57,127 nucleotides of DNA from Vibrio hepatarius (GTDB lineage: Bacteria; Pseudomonadota; Gammaproteobacteria; Enterobacterales; Vibrionaceae): NCBI RefSeq assembly GCF_011806575.1, contig NZ_JAATOO010000027.1, positions 1-57,127 on the forward strand, read 5' to 3'. Under the pieces are notes generated by a model. The model ran no database searches and was not told the origin of the DNA. It was given only the letters and a program-made list of their open reading frames with translations. The position numbers and the translations under genes are program-made. Positions within the stretch are counted from its first letter, which is position 1; every line of letters begins with the position of its first letter. Of the stretch, positions 50,495 through 57,127 are shown in pieces.

Positions 50495-51661
50495 ATGAGC
50501 GCCCGCAAGCCAGCCACTATCGCGGTACGAACTGGTATCGAATCTGACACACAGCACCACGCTGTCGTACCCCCTATTTACCTATCGACTAACTATGGCT
50601 TCCCGGCTTTTGGTGAAGTACCAACTTACGATTACACCCGTTCAGGAAACCCAAACCGAGGACTGCTGGAAACGGCACTGTTCGAGTTGGAATCTGGCAA
50701 AGGTGCCGTCGTCACCAACTGTGGTACTTCCGCGCTCAACTTGTGGGTTTCCGCCTTCATCGGACCGGATGACCTGATCGTTGCACCACACGATTGTTAT
50801 GGCGGCACATACCGCCTATTCAACACTCGCGCTCAAAAAGGTGACTTCAAAGTACTATTCGTTGACCAATCCGACGAACAAGCGCTTGCGGATGCACTCG
50901 CACAGAAACCTAAGTTGATCTTGCTAGAGACACCATCTAATCCGCTGGTTCGCGTGGTCGACATCGCAAAAGTGTGCGCGCAGGCAAAACAGATTGGCGC
51001 ATTAGTCGCGGTAGACAATACCTTTTTGACACCCGTGTTCCAAAAGCCTTTAGAGCTGGGCGCCGACTTCGTTATCCACTCAACCACTAAGTATATCAAT
51101 GGTCACTCGGATGTAATTGGCGGAGTCGTTATAACTAAAACGGCTGAACATGCAGAAGAGTTAGCTTGGTGGGGTAACTGTATCGGTGCGACGGGCACGC
51201 CATTTGATAGTTACATGACGTTGAGAGGCATTCGCACTCTAGGCGCACGCATGAAAGTGCACGAGGAAAGCTCGCAACACATCCTCACATACCTGAACGA
51301 GCAAGAGCTGGTGGGCACCATCTATCACCCTAGTTTACCGAGCCACCCAGGCCACGAGATCGCCAAAAAGCAGCAGTCGGGCTTTGGCTCGATGTTGAGC
51401 TTCGAGTTTGCAGGTAGCTTTGAGCAACTAAAATTCTTTGTTGGTGAACTGGAACTGTTTTCTCTTGCTGAATCTTTAGGGGGTGTTGAGAGCTTGATCT
51501 GTCACCCAGCCTCAATGACGCACCGTGCGATGGGAGAGCAAGCGCTAGCAGAAGCAGGCGTAACTCAACAGCTGTTACGATTGTCTGTCGGCCTAGAAGA
51601 CAGCGAAGACCTGATTGCGGACCTGGAACAAGCCTTTAATAAAGCGAAGGAGGCATTTTAA
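50495..51661 (+). CDS. metB: cystathionine gamma-synthase
   Basis: PLP enzyme joining O-succinylhomoserine and cysteine to cystathionine. Blocks: NYGFPAFGEVPTYDYTRSGNPNR, VAPHDCYGGTYRLF, VDNTFLTPVFQKPLELGADFVIHSTTKYINGHSDVIGG with the PLP-binding Lys in TTKY. 388 residues. GAAAGGA precedes the start. The stop overlaps the metL start as TAATG, so the two are coupled. Confidence 0.94.
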   Translation: MSARKPATIAVRTGIESDTQHHAVVPPIYLSTNYGFPAFGEVPTYDYTRSGNPNRGLLETALFELESGKGAVVTNCGTSALNLWVSAFIGPDDLIVAPHDCYGGTYRLFNTRAQKGDFKVLFVDQSDEQALADALAQKPKLILLETPSNPLVRVVDIAKVCAQAKQIGALVAVDNTFLTPVFQKPLELGADFVIHSTTKYINGHSDVIGGVVITKTAEHAEELAWWGNCIGATGTPFDSYMTLRGIRTLGARMKVHEESSQHILTYLNEQELVGTIYHPSLPSHPGHEIAKKQQSGFGSMLSFEFAGSFEQLKFFVGELELFSLAESLGGVESLICHPASMTHRAMGEQALAEAGVTQQLLRLSVGLEDSEDLIADLEQAFNKAKEAF

Positions 51662-54072
51662 TGACTGCTTCACGTCAGTTGCACAAATTTGGTGGCAGTA
51701 GCTTAGCCGATCCTGAGTGCTATCGCCGCGTGGCGAAAATTCTCAAAGAGTATTCTGGGAACGAAGACCTGATCGTTGTCTCTGCGGCAGGTAAAACGAC
51801 CAACCGCTTGCTGGAGTTTCTCGACGGATTAAACAAAGACGGACGCTTGGCGCATGACGCATTGAATTCGCTGCGTCAATTCCAAACTTCACTAGTTGAA
51901 GAGTTGATTCAAGGTGAAGAGCAAGCATCGCTGATCGCGACATTAAAAGACGAATTTTCGACTTTGGGCGAGTTAACCGCGCCACTCAGCGAAGCGGAAA
52001 AAGCGGCAGTACTCGGTCATGGTGAGACGTGGTCGTCTCGCCTCCTGGCAGCGTTACTCAATCAGGAAGGACAAGCAGCCGTCGCCCAAGATGCGAGAGC
52101 TTTCCTGCGCGCCGAAAGCGGAACTCAACCTGAAGTTGACCGCGGTGCATCTTACCCATTACTCAAAGAAATTCTTGCGCAGCATGCTCATCACCGACTA
52201 GTGATTACGGGCTTTATGGCGCAAAACTATCTAGGTCAAACCGTCTTACTTGGCCGAAACGGTTCGGATTACTCAGCCACCGTGATCGGCGCATTAGCCG
52301 AAGTATCACGAGTGACCATTTGGAGTGACGTTGCGGGCGTTTTCAGTGCCGACCCACGATTTGTGACTGATGCTTGCCTCTTGCCACTACTAAGACTGGA
52401 TGAAGCGAGTGAACTCGCTCGTCTGGCAGCGCCAGTACTCCATAGCCGCACATTGCAACCTGTCGCTCAAAGCGCCATGGATTTGCACTTACGCTGCAGC
52501 TACGAGCCAGAATCAGGTTCAAGTCGAATCGAGCGCGTCTTAGCTTCTGGTCGAGGTGCCAAGATCATCTCTTCACTCGATGAAGTGCTGATCATCAAAC
52601 TGAACTTCGCTTCAGGACATGATTTCCAACGCCTAGAAAGCGAAGTGCTGGCCAACTTAAAGCGCGTGCAACTGGAGCCGCTTACCTACGAGGTGCAAAA
52701 AGACAAACACAGCTTACGTTTGGCTTACACTGCTGAGATCGCAGGCGGCGCTCTAGAATACTTACAAGACGCGGCCATCGAAGCGGAAATTAAACTGCAA
52801 GAAGGTTATTCGCTGGTCGCGGCCGTTGGTGCGGGTGTCACGAAAAACGCGAATCACTGTTATGGTTTCTACCAAAAACTCAAATCCGCGCCGGTTGAAT
52901 TTATTTCCGAGTCCAATTCAGGCCTTAGCTTAGTGGCTGTGCTGCGTACAACCGATACCACACCGCTGGTGCAAGCGATCCACAGCCAGTTGTTCCAAGC
53001 ACAGAAACGAGTGGGAATTGCACTGTGCGGTAAGGGTAACATTGGCTCAAGCTGGTTAACGTTGTTTGCCGAGCAAAAAGCAGAACTTGAAAAGCGTCGT
53101 GGTATGAATTTCGAGTTGATTGCTGTCATCGATAGCCAAACCTACTGGTTTAACCCACAAGGAATCGACCCAGCGAGCGTCAGCGCCCATTTTGACGAAG
53201 AGTCTGTGTCTTACCAGTCCAGTGAATGGATTCGCAAGCTAGGCGCTGTACAGGGCTATGACGACGTAGTCGTACTCGACGTCACAGCAAGCAAAGAGTT
53301 AGCCGGTAAATATCTTGAGATCGCTGAACAAGGCATGCACTTAATCTCAGCCAACAAGGTTGCGGGGGCCGCGCCAAGTAGCTACTACCACAAAGTCCAA
53401 GACGCGTTTGCAAAAATTAATCGCTACTGGCTGTACAACGCGACGGTTGGCGCAGGCTTACCAATCAACCACACGGTAAGAGACTTACGTGAAAGCGGTG
53501 ACGAGATCCAAGCCCTATCAGGAATCTTCTCTGGAACGCTCTCTTGGTTGTTCCAGCAGTACGACGGTTCTGTCCCGTTTGCCGAACTGATCGACTTGGC
53601 TTGGCAACAAGGTTTGACCGAGCCAGACCCACGCAACGACTTAGATGGTTCAGACGTGATGCGTAAGCTGGTGATCCTTGCCCGTGAAGCAGGACTCGAG
53701 CTTGAACCTGAATCAGTCAAAGTCGAAAGTCTTGTACCAGAAGAACTGGCTGAGTTATCACTGGATGACTTCTTAGATAAAAGCGAATTACTCAGTGAGT
53801 TGCTGGCAGAGCGTTTAGCGAAAGCCCAACGAGAAGATAAAGTACTACGTTATGTGGCTCGCCTCGAAAAAGATGGTAAAGCCACCGTTGGCGTAGAGGC
53901 TCTTAGCAAAGAACATGCATTGGCCAACTTACTACCGTGCGACAACATCTTTGCGATAGAGAGTAAATGGTATAAAGACAACCCGTTGGTGATTCGCGGA
54001 CCTGGCGCTGGACGAGAAGTCACATCAGGTGCAATCCAATCTGACTTAAACTTACTTTCTAGCTTCTTGTAA
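51661..54072 (+). CDS. metL: aspartokinase II / homoserine dehydrogenase II
   Basis: Bifunctional enzyme feeding homoserine to methionine synthesis. N-terminal aspartokinase (KFGGSSLADPECYRRVAKIL, residues 8-27; LLGRNGSDYSATVIGAL; central ACT-like region), then homoserine dehydrogenase (IALCGKGNIGSSWLTLF, ISANKVAGAAP, NATVGAGLPINHTVRDL). 803 residues, close to E. coli MetL (810). Repressed with metB through the MetJ operator. Confidence 0.94.
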   Translation: MTASRQLHKFGGSSLADPECYRRVAKILKEYSGNEDLIVVSAAGKTTNRLLEFLDGLNKDGRLAHDALNSLRQFQTSLVEELIQGEEQASLIATLKDEFSTLGELTAPLSEAEKAAVLGHGETWSSRLLAALLNQEGQAAVAQDARAFLRAESGTQPEVDRGASYPLLKEILAQHAHHRLVITGFMAQNYLGQTVLLGRNGSDYSATVIGALAEVSRVTIWSDVAGVFSADPRFVTDACLLPLLRLDEASELARLAAPVLHSRTLQPVAQSAMDLHLRCSYEPESGSSRIERVLASGRGAKIISSLDEVLIIKLNFASGHDFQRLESEVLANLKRVQLEPLTYEVQKDKHSLRLAYTAEIAGGALEYLQDAAIEAEIKLQEGYSLVAAVGAGVTKNANHCYGFYQKLKSAPVEFISESNSGLSLVAVLRTTDTTPLVQAIHSQLFQAQKRVGIALCGKGNIGSSWLTLFAEQKAELEKRRGMNFELIAVIDSQTYWFNPQGIDPASVSAHFDEESVSYQSSEWIRKLGAVQGYDDVVVLDVTASKELAGKYLEIAEQGMHLISANKVAGAAPSSYYHKVQDAFAKINRYWLYNATVGAGLPINHTVRDLRESGDEIQALSGIFSGTLSWLFQQYDGSVPFAELIDLAWQQGLTEPDPRNDLDGSDVMRKLVILAREAGLELEPESVKVESLVPEELAELSLDDFLDKSELLSELLAERLAKAQREDKVLRYVARLEKDGKATVGVEALSKEHALANLLPCDNIFAIESKWYKDNPLVIRGPGAGREVTSGAIQSDLNLLSSFL

Positions 54073-54094
54073 TCTCTTCAAGCAACTGATAATT

Positions 54095-54131
54095 AAGGCT
54101 TAGTACAATAGTTCTCGTGTTAAGCCTTTTT
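54095..54131 (+). terminator. terminator after metL
   Basis: AAGGCTTA pairs with TAAGCCTT around a longer loop (18 nt) and runs into five T. Confidence 0.65.
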
Positions 54132-54203
54132 CTTTTCTCTGCCCTTCAACCTGATCTTCAATCTATCTCATACTAAACTTGAGAAAAATTCATAATCACA
54201 GTG

Positions 54204-54258
54204 TTGACATTAAATCATATTCAATTCATTCTGTGGACATATAGACGTCTAAACGTCA
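54204..54258 (+). promoter_or_regulatory. metF promoter with MetJ operator
   Basis: A consensus -35 TTGACA is at 54204-54209, with a weak -10 near 54227. Three tandem met boxes follow at 54235-54258: GGACATAT, AGACGTCT (perfect), AAACGTCA. MetJ bound here would block the promoter start. Confidence 0.75.
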
Positions 54259-54309
54259 ATTCAAGGATTATGAAGTTTGTGGGCTGAGTTCCCACAGGGA
54301 GAGAGTAAG

Positions 54310-55203
54310 ATGGGATACACACACGCAGGCCATATCGACGCCTTAAACCAGAATATCGCTGATTTTTCGGACAACATTAATGTTTCTTTTGAGTTCTTTC
54401 CGCCGAGTAGCGAAAAGATGGAAGAAACTCTGTGGAACTCGGTACACCGTCTTAAAACGCTAAAGCCAAAATTTGTCTCTGTTACTTACGGTGCAAACTC
54501 TGGTGAGCGTGACCGCACTCACTCGATTATCAAAGAGATCAAAGCGGAAACAGGTCTGATTGCTGCTCCTCACTTAACTTGTATTGACGCTAACCGCGAT
54601 GAATTAATTCAAATCGCTGACGACTACTGGCGTAACGGCATCGAAAACATCGTCGCTCTGCGTGGTGATATTCCACCGGGTGGTGGCAAGCCTGATATGT
54701 ATGCCTCTGATCTTGTAGAGCTACTGAAGTCACGCCATGACTTTGATATCTCTGTCGCAGCTTTCCCGGAAGTTCACCCTGAAGCAAAAAGTGCTCAAGC
54801 GGATTTATTAAATCTAAAACGCAAAGTGGACGCTGGTGCTAACCGTGCGATCACACAGTTCTTCTTTGACGTTGAAAGCTACCTACGTTTTCGTGACCGT
54901 TGTGTGGCAGCAGGAATCGATGTAGAAATCGTTCCGGGCATTCTTCCAGTTTCTAACTTTAAACAAGCGTCACGCTTTGCCGCGCAAAACAACGTACGAG
55001 TACCTAGCTGGATGGCAAAACAGTTTGAAGGCCTAGACGATGACCCAACAACACGCCAACTCGTTGGTGCGAGCCAAGCGATCGACATGATTCGTGTTCT
55101 ATGCCGTGAAGGTGTTAAAGACTTCCATTTTTACACACTAAACCGTGCAGAGATGACATACGCACTGTGCCACACCTTAGGCGTTCGCCCGACTGTTGCT
55201 TAA
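54310..55203 (+). CDS. metF: 5,10-methylenetetrahydrofolate reductase
   Basis: FAD-dependent enzyme making 5-methyl-THF for the last step of methionine synthesis. TIM barrel with VSFEFFPPSSEKMEETLW, KPKFVSVTYGANSGERDRTH, HLTCIDANRDEL, NIVALRGDIPPGG and the C-terminal FHFYTLNRAEMTYALC. I start at the ATG at 54310 (297 residues), preceded by GGGAGAGAGTAAG; an upstream in-frame start lacks similarity. Confidence 0.94.
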   Translation: MGYTHAGHIDALNQNIADFSDNINVSFEFFPPSSEKMEETLWNSVHRLKTLKPKFVSVTYGANSGERDRTHSIIKEIKAETGLIAAPHLTCIDANRDELIQIADDYWRNGIENIVALRGDIPPGGGKPDMYASDLVELLKSRHDFDISVAAFPEVHPEAKSAQADLLNLKRKVDAGANRAITQFFFDVESYLRFRDRCVAAGIDVEIVPGILPVSNFKQASRFAAQNNVRVPSWMAKQFEGLDDDPTTRQLVGASQAIDMIRVLCREGVKDFHFYTLNRAEMTYALCHTLGVRPTVA

Positions 55204-55230
55204 ATTTATAATTCTCTCTTCCTGAAAACG

Positions 55231-55258
55231 AAAAAGGTTGGCATATGCCAACCTTTTT
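55231..55258. terminator. bidirectional terminator metF/zapB
   Basis: A perfect palindrome, AAAAAGGTTGGCAT with ATGCCAACCTTTTT, gives a strong stem with U-tracts in both directions. Confidence 0.85.
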
Positions 55259-55280
55259 ACTATTCGATATAGAGTAAGAC

Positions 55281-55523
55281 TTACTCTACTTCATCCATCT
55301 TACCTAGTAGGTTACGGATGCGGTCTTGCCATGCAGCATGCTCTTGCTGCATTTGCTGTGCTTTCTGCTCAAGCTCTTCACGGTGAGAGCGAAGTTCACT
55401 TGCTTCTGCAGCTAGTTTGTCTTTCTCTTCTTTTAGTTCTTCCACTTCCATTTGTAGAAGAGAGATAGTGTCAACTGCAGTTTGGATTTTTGCTTCTAGC
55501 TGTTCTAGTACTTCAAAAGACAT
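55281..55523 (-). CDS. zapB: cell-division protein ZapB
   Basis: Small coiled-coil protein that joins the Z-ring through ZapA and links it to MatP. 80 residues that are almost entirely heptad-patterned helix (FEVLEQLEAKIQTAVDTISLLQMEVEELKEEKDKL). AAAGGTAGG precedes the start. Convergent with metF, divergent from glpX as in many gammaproteobacteria. Confidence 0.92.
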   Translation of the reverse strand: MSFEVLEQLEAKIQTAVDTISLLQMEVEELKEEKDKLAAEASELRSHREELEQKAQQMQQEHAAWQDRIRNLLGKMDEVE

Positions 55524-55815
55524 CTGGGCCTACCTTTAGATTATTCGATTAATGTGAAGGGCTCTCCACTCAATACCCTCATTCTACTCAGCCAGGGAAT
55601 GATAAACACGCCCTATATTCGATATTTTGCACCATTCGGTCAAAAAAACATCACAGATTAACAAACTTCTGACGTAATTCAGTACTACGTACCAAATGAG
55701 CATATTTGAACACTGTTTTGATCGAGTTCAAGTCAGATTGGCTAAAATAGCAAACGTTTCCCTTCCATTATGTTAGAATCCTGCCGTTTTCTTAATCCCT
55801 TACTTTGGAGTCATC

Positions 55816-56823
55816 ATGAAACGCGATTTAGCAATGGCATTTTCACGAGTCACAGAAGGTGCTGCGTTAGCAGGCTATAAATGGCTTGGCAGAGGCGATA
55901 AAAATGCGGCCGACGGTGCTGCAGTAGAAGTCATGCGCACCCTACTCAACAAAACCGACATCAGCGGCGAGATCGTGATCGGTGAAGGCGAAATTGATGA
56001 TGCTCCTATGCTTTATATCGGTGAAAGTGTTGGTCTAGGTGGTGACGCAGTGGATATCGCTGTCGATCCAATTGAAGGCACTCGCATGACGGCAATGGGA
56101 CAATCCAACGCGCTGGCGGTACTCGCGGCAGGTGAAAAAGGCAGCTTCTTAAAAGCGCCTGATATGTATATGGAAAAACTGGTTGTTGGTCCTGGGGCAA
56201 AAGGCTGTATTGACCTCAATAAGCCATTAAAAGAAAACCTAGAGAATATCGCCAAAGCGCTGAACAAATCTTTGGATAGCTTGGTCGTAATCACACTCGC
56301 TAAACCTCGTCATGACCAGGTTATTGCTGAAATGCAGTCAATGGGTGTACGTGTATTTGCCGTACCTGATGGTGACGTAGCAGCTTCTATTCTGACTTGT
56401 ATGCCAGATAGCGAAGTAGACGTGATGTACTGCATTGGTGGCGCCCCTGAAGGCGTAGTATCAGCAGCGGTTATCCGCGCACTTGATGGTGACATGCATG
56501 GTCGTCTACTTCCTCGTCACGAAGTAAAGGGCGATACTGAAGAAAATCGTATCTACGGTGCTGCAGAGCTTAAACGCTGCGCTGAAATGGGTGTTGAAGC
56601 CAACCTAGTACTCAAAATGGAAGACATGGCACGCAGCGACAACGTTATCTTCTCAGCCACAGGCATCACTAAAGGTGATTTATTAGAAGGTATTTCTCGT
56701 CAAGGTAATATCGCAACAACAGAAACACTACTTATCCGCGGTCGTTGCCGTACCATCCGTAGAATTAAATCTATTCATTATCTAGACCGTAAAGATCCTG
56801 AAGTGAGAGAAAACATCCTTTAG
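55816..56823 (+). CDS. glpX: class II fructose-1,6-bisphosphatase GlpX
   Basis: Gluconeogenic phosphatase of the Li+-sensitive superfamily. Metal and substrate blocks: GEIVIGEGEIDDAPMLYIGE, DIAVDPIEGTRMTAMGQ, YCIGGAPEGVVSAA, and NVIFSATGITKGDLL. 335 residues. A GGAG is 8 nt upstream of the ATG. An extended -10-like TG-n-TAGAAT lies about 35 nt before the start. Confidence 0.94.
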   Translation: MKRDLAMAFSRVTEGAALAGYKWLGRGDKNAADGAAVEVMRTLLNKTDISGEIVIGEGEIDDAPMLYIGESVGLGGDAVDIAVDPIEGTRMTAMGQSNALAVLAAGEKGSFLKAPDMYMEKLVVGPGAKGCIDLNKPLKENLENIAKALNKSLDSLVVITLAKPRHDQVIAEMQSMGVRVFAVPDGDVAASILTCMPDSEVDVMYCIGGAPEGVVSAAVIRALDGDMHGRLLPRHEVKGDTEENRIYGAAELKRCAEMGVEANLVLKMEDMARSDNVIFSATGITKGDLLEGISRQGNIATTETLLIRGRCRTIRRIKSIHYLDRKDPEVRENIL

Positions 56824-56840
56824 TATCAGTACTCTATTTT

Positions 56841-56868
56841 AAGGTCAGCAAATATGCTGGCCTTTTTT
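56841..56868 (+). terminator. terminator after glpX
   Basis: AAGGTCAGCA pairs with TGCTGGCCTT (one G-T pair) across a 4-nt loop and is followed by a T-run. Confidence 0.85.
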
Positions 56869-56933
56869 GTACATAAAACTGAAGTGATAACTAAGGTAAT
56901 GGAGCGATGCGCTGCGTAGAATAGCGGATATAC

Positions 56934-56963
56934 AAAAGCCCAAGTCGTCAGGCTTGGGCTTTC
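56934..56963 (-). terminator. leftward or bidirectional terminator hairpin
   Basis: AAAGCCCAAG pairs with CTTGGGCTTT across an 8-nt loop. No gene in the window ends here, so it probably belongs to a leftward transcript entering from beyond the right edge. Confidence 0.6.
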
Positions 56964-57022
56964 GGACTTATGTTCAGCCGAACTCTTTCTCGACATAAGG
57001 AAAATGCAGATATTTATTAACG

Positions 57023-57048
57023 AAAAAACCCAGTCATAAGACTGGGTT
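57023..57048 (-). terminator. leftward terminator near right edge
   Basis: AACCCAGTC pairs with GACTGGGTT across a 4-nt loop, with an A-run on the left giving a leftward U-tract. It stands in tandem with the hairpin at 56934-56963. Confidence 0.7.
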
Positions 57049-57127
57049 TCGAATAAATGGCGGACGGCCGGAGTTGCGGACAACCGGGACTCGTTGGTCG
57101 AAGACCAAAATAACCTGATAGAAACGA
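57049..57127. other. unassigned structured right edge
   Basis: No open reading frame. Two small hairpins: TTGGTC/GACCAA (57094-57108 region) and CCG-GTTG/CAAC-CGG just to its left. Read leftward the segment ends in CCGCCA before the terminator, reminiscent of a tRNA 3' end, but it lacks a normal T-loop. It may be the tail of an rRNA/tRNA cluster or a decayed remnant. Confidence 0.3.

Noticed and set aside
57058..57127. A leftward tRNA gene ending in CCA
   Set aside because: The segment lacks a TTCRANY T-loop and a pairable T-stem at the expected position, and the window ends before a full-length tRNA could fit.
1..57127. Mobile elements, CRISPR arrays, prophage or integron cassettes
   Set aside because: No transposase, integrase, spaced direct repeats or phage genes were seen on either strand; intergenic repeats are explained by terminators and operators.

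Overview
The window is a stretch of gammaproteobacterial chromosome, almost certainly from a Vibrio and probably from the Harveyi group (V. parahaemolyticus / V. alginolyticus / V. campbellii type). The main reasons are an AphA regulator next to ppc, an argH fused to an N-acetylglutamate synthase domain, a peroxiredoxin-glutaredoxin fusion beside oxyR, a pilMNOPQ-aroKB-damX-dam superoperon, and a small DUF3624-type membrane protein. Species is not resolved from sequence alone. I see no insertion sequence, prophage, CRISPR array, integron or clearly foreign gene. Nearly everything is core genome and densely packed.

Layout, left to right. 1-4.6 kb: envelope stress (fieF, cpxP, divergent cpxRA) and trmL. 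4.6-16 kb: a long leftward run, reading pilMNOPQ, aroK, aroB, damX, dam, rpe, gph, trpS in transcription order, covering type IV pilus assembly, shikimate pathway, cell division, DNA methylation and carbon metabolism. 16-22.8 kb: mrcA, oxyR with a divergent Prx-Grx gene under an OxyR-type operator, an orphan flavin disulfide reductase, a RidA-like protein and a DUF3624 protein. 22.9-29.5 kb: arginine biosynthesis (argCBG and argH-argA leftward, argE divergent) with ARG-box-like repeats. 29.7-33.4 kb: ppc and aphA. 33.4-37.7 kb: leftward epmA, rhodanese, secB, gpsA, cysE. 38-41.4 kb: frdABCD. 41.5-47.8 kb: leftward priA, cytR, ftsN, hslVU. 48-55.2 kb: rpmE, a malic enzyme, metJ divergent from metBL, then metF. 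55.2-57.1 kb: zapB, glpX and a gene-free right edge with two leftward terminators.

Regulation is unusually readable by eye. There are good matches to a CpxR box (cpx), an OxyR site (oxyR/prx), MetJ boxes (metJ/metB and metF), ARG boxes (argC/argE and argH), a heat-shock sigma promoter (hslVU), and a CRP/FNR-like palindrome (frd). Most convergent gene pairs are separated by one bidirectional terminator hairpin. These sites are pattern matches, not measurements.

I did not find a clear undescribed system. The items most worth a second look are the orphan reductase with a Cys-rich tail beside Prx-Grx, the DUF3624 protein, the separately regulated argH-argA fusion with its structured 3' region, the hybrid CRP/FNR site before frd, and the structured aphA leader.
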